Shown piece by piece: positions 24,901 through 34,500 of a stretch of 64,000 nt of DNA (position 1 is its first letter; each line of letters starts with the position of its first letter). The translations under genes and the position numbers were made by a program. The DNA is taken from the NCBI GenBank assembly GCA_023362775.1, contig JALMGJ010000026.1:3131394-3195393 (forward strand), read 5' to 3'. The notes below the pieces were generated by a model. The model was not told the DNA's origin. It searched no databases and was given only the letters and a program-made list of their open reading frames with translations. Source of the DNA: Charina bottae. Lineage: Eukaryota; Chordata; Lepidosauria; Squamata; Charinaidae.

Positions 24901-27900
24901 CCCGGGCAGGGCTGCCCTCCTGCTCCCGGCAGTGACGTCTTTGGGGCACTTGTCCTTCCCCCTGGGGCACTGCGGTGCCTCGCCACAGGCCTCCCTCTGC
25001 CTGCTGCAAGCCAAGGGGGCCGTGTCTCCTCAGCCAGCCCGCCTGTCTCGCCAGGCAGCGAGGTGAGAGGCAGAACGCAAAGTGCTTAGGAAAAACGGGG
25101 GAACCTGCACCGTGGTGCATCTGGAAGGATACTGATGCCAGCTGGGCACACGCAATAAATGGAGTCCCAGATCAGTCAAACAGGCCGGATTCACACGACT
25201 TGCTAAGCCACCGGTGTGCACAGATAAAACACACCTAATTAAGGTTGAAACTAACAAAGCTGTACATGTTGTGGACTACTTCATGAGCTGGATAAGCATG
25301 TCGTGTGAATCCAGAAGCTGAAACAATGGCCTGATTGACACACAACGCTAACTAGTTTATTAAGTAGTACTAGTTTAACGTTTATTTCTAGTTTAGTATG
25401 ATATACAAACCTATCTATTAAGGCTTAGTATTATGTGTCAACCAAGCCACTCTGGTTTGTTCAACTAACCAAACCAAATTCTGATTTAACATCACATTTA
25501 ACTGCAATCTGTGCTTGCCACAAGCTTATATTGTTCCAGTTTATGGGATCAAGTCCTAAAAAGATTGCTAACAGTCAGATTCCCCTGAAACATAATGCCG
25601 ATCTGCTGGGAGTGATGGCAAGGCATGTTGGTTCAATCAGAACAAGGCTGAGAGTCTCCATCTGTTAATGGCCTGGAAGAGCTGCGTGCCCCCCCCCCCC
25701 CCCCCGCATTTTGAGCAACGTGCTCCAGCGTTAGAGTCCTTCCGACTGTTGAGGCCCAAAGCTCTGGGAACCGCTGCCTCCTGACGGAGCCCGCGTGGTT
25801 TAAGCTGCGTGCGTGTCCGATTCCCAGGCAGCCTGGCTGGGAGGGGCACTTGAACAGCCCCCCTCTTCTGCAGAGAAGGGTTCTTCCTGCATACTTGCAA
25901 CAGTGAGCACCTCGGCCTCCAGACCTCTTCTCTTGCAACCACCTCCTCCTCTCGCACCTCTCTTGCAGCTCATGGGACACCTGGAAAATACAGGGCCTCC
26001 CCCAGCTGAGAAGGAGAAAATTTCTTCCCTCCCAACAGTGACTGTCACTCAGGAACAAGTGGGTAAGTTCTTCTTTCATCTCCTTTCGTTGGCTTGTCTG
26101 GAGCCAGTTGCCAGTTGCTCTTCTTTGGAAGAAAGAGTGGCTCATCGGGACCAGCTGGAGACCTGCTCCTGGCAAAATCACCGCGGCGGCACTGCTCCTC
26201 CTGGTGCTGCTGGGGACCGGCTTTTGAGCTCGGAGCTCTGTGCAGAAGGCTGGCTTTGCGTGTAAGACAGTTTGGTGCTTCCGTCCCACGGAGCTTTAGC
26301 TGGGAGCCCTGCAACATGGCAACTTCTCAAAATTGGATTTGCCAATTCAGAGACTGCACCACACCACCATGCATGCCCTCAGAATATGGTTTTCCGAGTT
26401 ATTTCATACCAAGATTTCCACCTTCTGATTGGTCAGCCATTTGTAAACCTTTTGTTTCAACCAATTTTAAACAAAACTGCTGTCCCTGCTCAGATCTTTA
26501 ACTTAGAAGTTCATCTTCTGACATCCCCAGTTGTCCTCTGACTTAGAATAGGAATAATAAATTATAACCTTCCATCTTTATGAAAGAAAATTGCAGCAGT
26601 GACCCCAGTTGCCTTCATCTTTCCCTTATTTAGATTGGACCTGGGCTGGGTGGGGAGGCCCTAGAAACTCAAAGTTGTATATAATCAAAGCGATAAATTA
26701 TGTAAATGAAAATAAAATCTCCATTACAGGGAAGGGAAGGCAAAAGCCAGTTAAAAGCATTGGGGGAAAAATGGATTTGACATTTTCTTGATCAGTTCAA
26801 AGGCAAGCTTGGAGCCCAGATGGACAAGGTGCCGCAAGATGCCAGTGTCACGAGGAGATCCGATCCTGGCACTTCCTGCCAGCCATGGAGAATCACGTTC
26901 CTAGTGGCATCTTTCTTTTTGCCCTCGGTCACACTGGCAGGCGATACAACACACCAGTCTTTTTTTTGGAGGCATTTTAAGGGCAGCTCCAGGGCTGCGT
27001 TCCAAGGAAGTCGGAGCTTCCACGACACTGTTGTCTTCTTGAGGACTGGCAGCTCTGCCCAATACCCCAGCTGCTGATTGCAACAGTCCATGCCCTTTCT
27101 CTCGTCACATTCTGAGCCTCTTCGCCCTTTTTCCTTTCATTTGCCTGCATCTTTTTCTTTCTGGGTGCTCTTCTCTCTCCTTGCTTTTCCTGGGGATTAT
27201 AACTCCAAAGCTGCATCATTCCCCCACTCCCCCCCTTCCTGCCAACCCCGCTTTCTGCTCCCCAGCAGCTGGCATCCCTTTGGTGCCATTCTTGGCCTGC
27301 CTAAATTACTCTGCACCAGGATTGGCAAGTGCTCCTTGTCTTTCCCCTTTCCACCTCCCCCCCTTTCTGAGCCGAGGGGTATCTCCCTCCCTCTTGCCGC
27401 ACGGCACGGCCAATGCGGAGTGTGCGGTGGCAGCCGGCACTAACGTTCCCCCTCCTGCAGATACGGGTTTGGAGTGTCCCGTGTGCAAAGAAGACTACAC
27501 TGTGGCGGAGCAGGTCCGGCAACTCCCGTGCAATCACTACTTCCATAGCAGCTGCATTGTGCCATGGCTGGAACTGGTGAGTCTCTGCTTGGGCAGCCGG
27601 GGGCGGGAGGGGCATTCCCCGGTCTCCGGCTGTGGGGCAGGAAGTCTTTAGGCTTTAGAAGGGACAGGACGAGGACATCCTCTCGCTAGAGGGCATTGGG
27701 AGCTTGGCACCTCCGGGACCAGGATGTTCCCTCTTGCAGCTCCGAATTGGCAAACGGCATCCAAGCGTGCTGATCTGTCCCATCCTCCACCCCAAGAGCC
27801 AATGGGCTGCGCTCCGTGCAAAGCGCACTCGGAGCGTCTGCAGGAGCAAATCACCAGCACGTTTCCAGGGAGAAACTCCCAGGTCCTGTTGATCATCTTG

Positions 27901-28803
27901 TTGTTTTGGTCATAATGAGGAGTGGATAAGAAATTCCTGGAGCAAAATGTGGAGCACGGAAAGTCTGATCTCGTACATACGGGGCCTGTCTTGAAAAGGG
28001 GGCAGGGGTCATCCCAGTGTTCGGAAAGTGTGTAAAACAGATTTATCACTGAATGTATGTGTTAGCGCATAGGTTTGTCTTTAGGATGCCACAAGACCCC
28101 TGGCTGGCTGTGTTCCCAAAGACTAATCCAGTGCATTGAAGGTGCATAAAGTGCCCCCCTCCAAAGCCATCTTAAAAGCTGCAGGTTGTGGGACGGAGGG
28201 TTCCTTCCCCCATTGATGCTGTAATCAATCAGTGGGATGACCCACTGCTGTACATCCCTGGGCAGCAATAGCATCTGCCTGGGATTCCTGCCCTGCACGC
28301 GGGGGACCCCTGGCAGTTGGATCTTGGCGCGCGTTCTACCTAATACGTACGCAGAGCCCTTCCGTACATGGCCAGGTGGGCAGAGGGACACCAAGCATCA
28401 GCTCCCTTCGGCCACGGTGTACTTGTGTTTGCGAAGGGCAAACCACCTGTTATGGCTCTGTTAAGTATGACGTGCCGTGATGGCTTGTTCAACAGAACAT
28501 GGTTAAAAAGAATGCCATCTGTGTTACGCATGAATGCGGCTCTGCTCTTCTCCGAGGGTGGCGGGGCTCTGGCCAGAGCGCCCAACCTCTCGATTGGGTC
28601 TGCGGGTGCGCTGCCTTCCCCCGGCTCTGCTCCGGTCGGTTCACACGCGTGCCTGTTTCCTTCCTTGCCAGCACGACACGTGTCCCGTGTGCCGGAAGAG
28701 TTTGAACGGGGAGGACTCCACTCAGCAAGCCCCAAGTGCAGAGGCCTCCACCAGCAATTCCTTTAGCAGCCCAAGCCACCTGCACGACCGATGGACTTTC
28801 TGA
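6830..28803 (+). CDS. RNF115: RNF115 (BCA2), RING-H2 E3 ubiquitin ligase, complete
   Basis: RNF115 transfers ubiquitin from E2 enzymes to substrates and acts in vesicle trafficking and receptor turnover (family knowledge). Nine coding exons join in phase: 6830-6925, 13908-13966, 18248-18305, 23294-23490, 24206-24280, 24797-24878, 25969-26062, 27461-27576 and 28672-28803. The product is 302 residues (human 304). Features in order: alanine-rich N-terminus; C4 zinc finger (C20, C23, C36, C39); serine/glycine linker; arginine-rich segment with a candidate AKT site (RxRxxT, R122 to T127); conserved block [15 protein letters not shown]2 domain with C226, C229, C244, H246, H249, C252, C263 and C266; C-terminus HDRWTF. 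All eight RING ligands are intact. It is divergent from POLR3C and convergent with ITGA10. The paralogue RNF126 is excluded by the linker and C-terminus. Confidence 0.97.
7690..7757 (+). mobile_element. LINE 3' tail with GC hairpin
   Basis: ACCGCCCAGAGTC, then GTTGGGCGGCCAATAAAT, with an ATAAA tail. In RNF115 intron 1. Confidence 0.55.
8461..9060 (-). mobile_element. CR1 LINE 3' region (antisense)
   Basis: The plus strand reads CACAGAATCAGAACTGG and AGAGGTCATCTCGTCTAACC, the inverse of the CR1 3' end, followed by the typical GTTGAACAGCACAGGGCCCA block near 8960. Confidence 0.75.
9061..10132. other. RNF115 intron 1, no recognised feature
   Basis: Unique-looking intron sequence between a CR1 fragment and a hAT MITE. 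No coding or RNA gene signal seen. Confidence 0.5.
10141..10404. mobile_element. hAT-type MITE (CAGAGCTTTCCAAACT ends)
   Basis: Ends CAGAGCTTTCCAAACT and AGTTTGGAAAGCTCTG are inverted copies, flanked by exact CTTTAGAC (10133-10140, 10405-10412). Related to 17111-17293. Confidence 0.9.
10413..11809. other. RNF115 intron 1, no recognised feature
   Basis: Moderately GC-rich intron. Open frames around 11200-11720 lack any recognisable conserved sequence. Confidence 0.45.
11810..12010 (-). mobile_element. CR1-like fragment
   Basis: Antisense CR1-like words GAATCCAAATTAAAGCA and ATGACTGCCTAGTCT. Highly diverged. Confidence 0.45.
12011..13335. other. RNF115 intron 1, no recognised feature
   Basis: Intron sequence. 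Open frames near 12160-12630 are low in information and show no family. Confidence 0.45.
13344..13468. mobile_element. palindromic hAT-type MITE
   Basis: A 125-bp near-perfect inverted repeat beginning CAGGGTTCCTCAACC, flanked by CCTTAAAG and CCTTAATG (one mismatch). The arms share the ACTACAACTCCCAGAATTC type sequence frequent in reptile genomes. Confidence 0.85.
13908..13966 (+). CDS. RNF115: RNF115 coding exon 2
   Basis: Encodes residues 33-51 plus two bases, from [11 protein letters not shown] to TDDS. It supplies the second zinc-finger pair. Borders are TTGGCAG and CCAG|GTATCT. Confidence 0.95.
14566..14685 (+). mobile_element. SINE-like dispersed repeat
   Basis: CTCCTGTTGACTTTATGGAT and CTTGGCAACAAGACAGAGGT occur again in diverged form at 60325-60480 (CTGGTGACTTTGTGGACGCA). 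Confidence 0.5.
14875..15868 (+). mobile_element. 5'-truncated BovB/RTE-type LINE with open reverse-transcriptase frame
   Basis: The plus-strand frame is open from the left edge to TAA at 15861. It carries reverse-transcriptase motifs [18 protein letters not shown] and [10 protein letters not shown], then the RTE C-terminal block [19 protein letters not shown] and a basic [16 protein letters not shown] segment. The upstream half and the endonuclease domain are missing. The intact frame suggests a fairly recent insertion. Confidence 0.88.
16334..16800 (-). mobile_element. BovB LINE 3' fragment (classical lineage)
   Basis: The minus strand encodes [19 protein letters not shown] to [10 protein letters not shown] and ends with the CAACAACAACA tail known from BovB. 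Its residues match ruminant-type BovB (for example [16 protein letters not shown]) better than the two plus-strand copies do. Confidence 0.88.
17111..17293. mobile_element. hAT-type MITE, second copy of the TTTCCAAA family
   Basis: Ends CAGTGCTTTCCAAAG and TTTGGAAAGCTCTG, flanked by exact CTTTAGAG (17103-17110, 17294-17301). CG-rich interior with a CCG trinucleotide run. Confidence 0.88.
18248..18305 (+). CDS. RNF115: RNF115 coding exon 3
   Basis: Completes residue 52 and encodes up to 71, a serine/glycine-rich linker ending TPFAE. Borders are CCTCAG and GAG|GTGAGT. The sequence is poorly conserved, but phase and position fit. Confidence 0.9.
18515..18718. mobile_element. Tc1/mariner-type MITE
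   Basis: Left end CAGTGGTGCTTAAAA and right end CTTTTACGCACCATTG are imperfect inverted repeats flanked by TA. About 204 bp, no coding capacity. In RNF115 intron 3. Confidence 0.65.
19800..20590 (+). mobile_element. L2/CR1-like LINE 3' part
   Basis: Frameshifted remnants encode [17 protein letters not shown] and [10 protein letters not shown], the end of an L2-like reverse-transcriptase protein, then an AT-rich tail. Related copies at 34545, 38870 and 54400, all in the plus direction. Confidence 0.7.
20600..22740. other. RNF115 intron 3, no recognised feature
   Basis: Mixed-composition intron between an L2-like fragment and a mariner-like element. Minus-strand frames near 21160-22400 show no domain. 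Confidence 0.45.
22743..23152. mobile_element. mariner-like non-autonomous element
   Basis: Inverted ends TACAGGTAGTCCTCG and CGAGGACTACCTGTA imply a TA target. No transposase remains. Related copies at 34838-35531 and 39690-40349. Confidence 0.75.
23294..23490 (+). CDS. RNF115: RNF115 coding exon 4
   Basis: Encodes residues 72-136 plus two bases, including [12 protein letters not shown] and the arginine-rich [14 protein letters not shown] with a candidate AKT site. Borders are CTTCAG and AAGG|GTAAGA. Confidence 0.95.
23738..23792 (+). mobile_element. LINE 3' tail running into a microsatellite
   Basis: AACTGCCCAGAGTCCC, then GATGGGCGGTGATAAAT, with the purine microsatellite starting directly after it. 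Confidence 0.55.
23793..24047 (+). repeat. purine-only microsatellite tract
   Basis: Blocks of (GGAAA)n, (GGAGA)n, (GGGA)n, (GGAAA)n and (GGAA)n. The stretch 23887-24047 is 161 consecutive purines. It lies in RNF115 intron 4, 158 bp before exon 5. Confidence 0.95.
24206..24280 (+). CDS. RNF115: RNF115 coding exon 5
   Basis: Encodes the block [17 protein letters not shown]. Borders are GAGCAG and CCTG|GTGAGT. It lies 158 bp downstream of a long purine-only microsatellite. Confidence 0.95.
24797..24878 (+). CDS. RNF115: RNF115 coding exon 6
   Basis: Encodes the segment ending [16 protein letters not shown]. Borders are CTCCAG and CAG|GTAAAG. Confidence 0.94.
25175..25480. repeat. dispersed repeat with CACACGACTTGCTAAGCC type ends
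   Basis: GATTCACACGACTTGCTAAG near the left and GTCGTGTGAATCC near 25298 are inverse, followed by a second related unit. Similar words occur at about 33228, 35990, 41965 and 63905. Unclassified, possibly a DNA transposon family. Confidence 0.4.
25689..25705 (+). repeat. C17 mononucleotide run
   Basis: Seventeen C in RNF115 intron 6. Confidence 0.9.
25969..26062 (+). CDS. RNF115: RNF115 coding exon 7
   Basis: Encodes residues 190-220 plus one base, from [17 protein letters not shown] to VTVTQEQV. Borders are TTGCAG and GTGG|GTAAGT. Confidence 0.95.
26063..27460. other. RNF115 intron 7, no recognised feature
   Basis: Intron sequence with pyrimidine-rich stretches from about 27100. No repeat family or gene recognised. 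Confidence 0.45.
27461..27576 (+). CDS. RNF115: RNF115 coding exon 8 (RING-H2 core)
   Basis: Encodes residues 221-259, with six of the eight zinc ligands of the RING-H2 domain ([13 protein letters not shown]). Borders are CTGCAG and CTG|GTGAGT. Confidence 0.97.
28672..28803 (+). CDS. RNF115: RNF115 coding exon 9 (stop)
   Basis: Encodes residues 260-302 and TGA. It starts [15 protein letters not shown], giving the last two RING cysteines, and ends HDRWTF. The acceptor is TTGCCAG. Confidence 0.97.
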   Translation, partial: HDTCPVCRKSLNGEDSTQQAPSAEASTSNSFSSPSHLHDRWTF

Positions 28804-29880
28804 GCCCCCCCCCCCGGCCAGCGAGAAGGGCAGCTGAAGCCTGTAGTGTTCTTGACTACAGTTGTAAATTGTATGATAACTCAACTGCAAAAGCAAGTAG
28901 CAAGAAAAGAGGAGCGGGCACACGTGGCATAGTCACACCCCCATCAAAGCCTGGCCACTTTCCTGAGCAACGTCACCGAGGAGCCATCTCTTTAACCTTC
29001 ATGCCTGGAGAGGCCAGATTAGCGCTTGCAGGGTGGGAGTGCTGCGTGTCCAGGCTTGTGGACCTTTCGCTCCAATAGCGGAGAGGCCTCCATCTTCACC
29101 CACTGCTGGGAGGGAGGCCTGCTGTCCACCACCACCCCGGAGGGGGGCGGGAAGGAGGAAGCCTGAAACGAGCCAGGAATTGGCCTGCGGGAGGGACTTG
29201 CAATGCCTCAGACGGCGGCGGCGGTTGAAGGGGCTGGTGGCGTTTCCTTTGCGTTTGGTTGAGGGGTCTTGGGCTCAGAAGGGGGAGGGAGGGGACAGGA
29301 GAGGAAAGCCCCCCCCCCAGTTTCTGTGGAAGCAAACGGATGGTGCTTCTGTGGCGAGGCGGGTTTTCCTTTGACTGGACGCCTTTGCTTGAACTGAAAT
29401 GCCCGCCCACCTGCTACTCAAGACCCAGTTTGCTCCTTGCTACCAAATGGACTACATTTATCTTCAAAGCAGACATTGTTTTGCCAGGTATTCCTCCGTA
29501 TTTAAAATGAGAATACCGTTGTCTAAATATCAAAGAACTGCTTGTCTCTTTTTTCTCCTCTTGAACTTTCCTACATCCATTCTTTTCTCCTTGGCTTTTA
29601 AACCTCTCAATCATGTCTGAACGTCCACCACACCCACCAGCCCTGAAAAAACCTCTCCTTTAAAAGCCAGATCAGTGTGTCACCTTCGGGGGTAGGAGAG
29701 GTGGGCAGGCGGGTAAGTTGGCCGTGTAGTGTTGCAAAGAGAGAAAACGGGGGAAAAGACACACAAGGGGAAAAAACTGTTGGCAGCTTCATAGCCGTAA
29801 CAGTGTGCCTGGCGGTTGGTTTCAAACTTAGCGCCTTTTGTTTGCTATCGAAGAGTTGAATAAAGTCTTTAATAAGAAAC
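28804..29880 (+). other. RNF115: RNF115 3' UTR
   Basis: The stretch after the stop has no further coding signal. It contains a C-rich run just after the stop codon and ends near a canonical AATAAA at 29859-29864. The exact cleavage site is inferred. Confidence 0.7.
29859..29864 (+). terminator. RNF115: RNF115 polyadenylation signal
   Basis: AATAAA, about 1.06 kb after the stop codon; the first convincing signal on this strand. Confidence 0.65.
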
Positions 29881-30674
29881 CAAACAGCGAAGGTGATTCT
29901 TGGCGGGACATCTGAACCGAGGGAGCGACGTGTAGGACAGGCTGGCCACCTAACGCTTGGAGGTAAGTTTCACAGTGGCTTCGTTGGTCCCTTTGAGGCA
30001 AAAGCAGAGAGCAGCAGCATTGTCCAACTGACGGCTCGGCCCCTGGAAGGCAGGCCGTTTGCCAGCCCAGCGCCCTAGGGAACCCCAGCGCTTGGAGATG
30101 CTGTGGCAAAAAGGCCTCTGTAAGATCCAGAGGAAGTTGCAAAGGGGCATCCTAACCCTAGCCCGTTTCCCCAGAATTCTCCGTGTCTTGGTGCCTGTAG
30201 AGGTTTCTTTCTACAGAATGAGCCCCTCCTTGTGCCGCCTGAGTGACGCAGCGAGGCCAAGTCCTTCCATCTTGGCTGCAGACTGCAGCTGTCCGTGGCC
30301 TGGGGAGGGAGGGGCAATAGAGGGGCTGCTGCTGAGGACCGAGGGGGCCTGGCTGGAAGTTGGACTGGAATTCCCATTATTCTGGATTGGCTGAGGTGGA
30401 TGGGAGCTGGAGTCCAGCCACAGGCTCCTCATTCAATTTTGATTATGGCTCTTGGGATGAAATCTAGCTTCACTCCCATTTCTATTATTCTACACTGCCC
30501 TTGCTTGAAGCAGCCATTGAAGGTCATGCTCTCCCAAGCGTTTGTTAACATTTTTAGGGGTGCTAAATTCAGAAAACCAGCTGTTTGGCCAAAAGGATGG
30601 ATACAGCTACCGCCCTGCTTTACATGTTGCTAACACTGGGCAGCTAGAGCTCGACACTCCTGCACACGATGCAA
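29881..30674. other. RNF115-ITGA10 convergent intergenic spacer
   Basis: About 0.8 kb between the predicted 3' ends of two convergent genes. No gene recognised. Minus-strand open frames here have no conserved sequence. Confidence 0.6.
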
Positions 30675-31452
30675 GAAAACAGTGACTTTCCCAGTTTATT
30701 AATCCCCCATTCTCATCAGGATGATTTTTCAGAAATCGGGTGTGTTGTTGTGATCGGGAGGGGATGCCGTACCCCAACTTGTGTGAAAAGCAGCCACTGG
30801 CAACCTCTTGCTGCGTATAGCAAGGGAGCCGATTCGACAACATGCCTTGTTGTGGAAACGGGCACGACCAACGAGCCAAAGGACACCACGTCCCTGTAGC
30901 TTGTTCAGCCCTGACTGTTTCCATCTGGCTCTGTAGGACAAGAACAATGGTTTTCTCAGGTTCCTCCCCACTTTCTTTCCGAGCAGAAGTCCAGGGCAAG
31001 TTCAACAAGATTTGCAACGGGCAGCCGCAGCAGCTTCTAGTGCGGCGTTGCAAACGGCAGACCAACCCCCCCCCCATCCTCTGGGGGAAAAGCATCTGGA
31101 ATAAAAGATGTCCATGTGGGGGTTTTGTGCATGGTGGAAGGAGACCTCAAGATCCACATGCTTGATTACCTGTATTCTGCCCACAAATCTTGCAGGCAAA
31201 TTTGGATTTTGATCTGCCTGAATAATCACCTGAGTATCAGTTCTGGTGATATTTAGATAGCTGTAGCTGCAACTGGGAGAAAGTTGTGCTTTCTTCTTTC
31301 CTAAATCAAGAATGCTGCTGCAAGATTTTGAGACAATTCTTGTGGAACAGCTGGAACGTCTGGTTTTAAAGGTGGTTGAAAGGTGGTTCTGGGTTTTAAC
31401 GCACAGCCGCTCCTTCCTCTTGAGCAAAGAGTCCTGGTTCGACCAACTCGTT
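30675..31452 (-). other. ITGA10: ITGA10 3' UTR (inferred)
   Basis: From the stop codon to just past a minus-strand AATAAA at 30700-30695. No introns or other genes are evident. Length is an inference from the signal. Confidence 0.55.
30695..30700 (-). terminator. ITGA10: ITGA10 polyadenylation signal
   Basis: The plus strand reads TTTATT, giving AATAAA on the coding strand about 755 nt after the stop. Confidence 0.55.
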
Positions 31453-31503
31453 TCACTCTTCTTTCTCACCTTCCCCAGGCTTTTTGTGTGTAAAAAATCC
31501 AAG
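31453..31503 (-). CDS. ITGA10: ITGA10 last coding exon (cytoplasmic tail, stop)
   Basis: Encodes [16 protein letters not shown] and TGA (31455-31453). Acceptor CACCAG. With the K closing the previous exon it restores the KLGFF motif diagnostic of integrin alpha tails; HKK and the glutamate-rich end match ITGA10 rather than ITGA11. The exon is too short to stand out as an ORF. Confidence 0.92.
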   Translation of the reverse strand, partial: LGFFTHKKPGEGEKEE

Positions 31504-34500
31504 CTGGTGTTGGGATGAAGAAGGAAGTGGAAAACAAGAGACTGTTACTGTTTTGCTTTAGAACTGCAGAGAATTGGACATTTACAATCGTTTTGAAGTT
31601 TCAGAATCAAATTGCAACTAAACAAAGCTTTGTTTCCTTTCTTAACTGTAGCAGCTAATGCTCTATCAAGTGGGAAAGAGTTCTTGAATTATCTGCTATG
31701 AGTTTGTACTCCAACGCTTAGGAGTGGGGAATGGCATTTTCCCACATTCCCTCATTTTTAAGCTCTTCCTTTTCAGGGACTTCTGGTAAATTAAGTGCAC
31801 AGTTAAGTTAGTATCTTAGTCTCTTTGTTGTTGAGGGAGCCGCTGAATCCCCACCCACTGCCTCTATCCAAGGCGGGGGGGGGGCAGCCTGGGGAAATCG
31901 GCACCCTGGGATTTTTCTGCATCTACAGCCTCCCCAGGAGCTGCAGCTTGAGCAGAGACTTGGGGGGTCCGAGAGCCACAGCTGGGGCCGTGCTTCAAAC
32001 GTAGGAGAGGCTGAGCCCCATATAGCAAGGTTTAATTTCAGGACTCTTAACATAAACCCTAATCTATAATTTTAATAAATAAATTTCAATCTAAAGTAAA
32101 TGCAATGGGTATGACTAATTAATCCTAATGTATTTAATTGCTGTCCTCCTCCTGTCATGCTGTTTATAATTTGCAACAGCTGTCCTAGCTGGGAGGCCGA
32201 TGGGACAATCTCTGCCTTTGCAGAGTCAATTACAGACTCAAGGGGTCTTTTAAGGTCATCTAGTCACCCCCCTCCTCAGTGCAGGAATCCAAATTAAAGC
32301 ACCCCCGGAGATGCCTGTCCAAGTGGAGCCCGCCCAGCTCCTACCTTCCATAAGAAGACGATGACCATGGCCAGCAGCAGGAGGCCGCCAAGGATGCTGC
32401 CAATCAGAATCCAGAGGGAAAGAGGGACCACTTTGGACTGGATCACCTCCAAGACAACCTGAGAGGAGGAGCAAACAGCCGAGAGGTCGATTCGGAAGAC
32501 TTGCTGAGAGCTCGAGTATTACGTGGCCGCCTGCGGTCTCACACCCCGGGTGAAAAGAATCACTGGAGCACACCAATCACCCACGTTTTGGAGAAGGACC
32601 TAGTATCACGGGAGCCACTGCCCCAAGGTCAGCACCAGCCCTTCCCCATTGCTCGGGTTGGCAGCGGTCGATACGATGGGCCCGGCATCCTGGCAGCCTC
32701 GGGGAGGTGTGCTCGGTGGTGCCAGCCCAGTCAGCACATTCTCGAATGGAGAGGCTGGCTTCTTCGGCTGCTCGCGCGCTCCAGCAAGTTTTGGGGAGGA
32801 TTGGGAAGGCCAAACAAGAGTTAACTGCTTAGCCACGCTCTAGCGACCTCCCTCCAGAGTAGAGCCGGCCAAGGCGACCCTCTTGAGTCACTCAGGGTTA
32901 AACCAGATGAGAGAAGATTGTAAAGCAGGGGTCTTTCGGGCCCCTTCCTCACTAAGTATTCTTTAGATGTGCTGGATTATCGTTCCCCCCTTGCATGGCA
33001 AGCCAGCACAGGACGAAGGCTTTCTTGTGGAGGGGCCAGGTTGGCAGACATCTCCCCGCCGGGGGCGTCAACCTTGATGGCCAGGAGAAGGCGCAGTCTC
33101 GGGTGGTGACCTCACCCTGCTGTGCAACTAGGCAAAAGGGCTTTAAAAAACGCAGGCAGAGGGACTGTGTAGTGTATTCCAGCACCTTCTGATGGCTGCT
33201 GATCAGCTCCTCTGCCTTCACTTGATGTGTTCACACAACACGCTAAGTCAGCAATTGAAACCAGAGACTCTTCTTTTGGGACTAATGGACAGGCAACTAG
33301 AAAAAACTCATGGATCTTTGTCTGCATATGACAACTGCAGCAAGACTATTGTATGCTCAAAGGTGGAAAGGTCTGACAATACCCACAACGGAGGAATGGT
33401 TGGTGAAGATGATGGAACTTGCAGAGAGGGCTAAATTAACTTCTTTGATCAGAGAAAAAACAATATCCATATTTATGGCTGACTGGAAACTCCTTATAGA
33501 CTTTTTGCATGAAATGGAAAAAAATGCACTTGTGGTTTTGATGATTACAGAAAAAAATTGGATAATAGAAAAAAGTGAGCTTTTTTTGTAATCATAGAGT
33601 AAGAGATAATTTTGTAATTGTACTTATATTTGCTGCAAAGGAAACTGGAAGCTTTCTATTTTCTTTCTGCGCTTTTTCTTTTTTCTTTCTTTTTCTTTTT
33701 CTTTTTCTGTTTATTCGTTATTAGTTTGTGTTAGATTTTATGTTCTTTGTGAAACTTTTAATAAAATTTATTTTATCTTAAACGTTAAACTAAGCCACTC
33801 CCTCCCTCGGTCATGAGCCGGGCATCCGACTCCACTGACGTTTAGCAAAGAAACCCCCAGCACTTGAGGGTGAGTCGTGCAGTTCAACTCCAGCTGTGTT
33901 TGGCTCTCAGATGTTCTGGGTTTAGGGCACAGAATGGCAGTACTCTTTCCATCCTCTTGGCCTGAGCAGCACTAGACTGCATGAAAAACAACCCCCCCCC
34001 CCCCAAGATGTTGCCGTTTGGAAGACCTGCACAGCCTCTGCCTGGCTAACGGAACGGAACGGAACAGGCCTTTCCTCTGCAAGATGGAGGTGCTGCAGAG
34101 GATGGGATCTGACACGTCATTCCCGTCTCTTACCTCCCGCTGATGGGCAGCTTTTGGCAGGAGAAACAGGTTGTCCTCTTCTTGGACGGTCAGTGTGATA
34201 CTGCTGATGATTTTCACTGTCTTGAATTTAGCCTAGATGCACAAAATGCAGAGGAAGGGGGGTGAGGAATCTTAATCGCTTTCTTAAATGGATGCACAAC
34301 AGGACAGATGCGGAAGGCAGGAGAACATAACAAGCCATCGGCAGCTGGAGGAAGACCGGCTGAGCTCCATCAGCGCTGCCTTCTCCCATCTGCCTGTCAG
34401 GCTTGTCAAGGGCCCATTTCCAAAGGGGGTCGGAATAATATCAGGGTGAAATGGGTGCCTGGAGGCGCCTCCAGGCACGAGGGCCCTTAAAACCTGAGAA

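Noticed and set aside
29950..30150. Possible last ITGA10 exon after a CTTACAG acceptor
   Set aside because: The phase fits, but the product lacks the KLGFF motif; the exon at 31503-31453 gives KLGFFTHKK and a stop.
30607..31095. Minus-strand 162-codon frame
   Set aside because: It falls in the predicted ITGA10 3' UTR and has no recognisable family.
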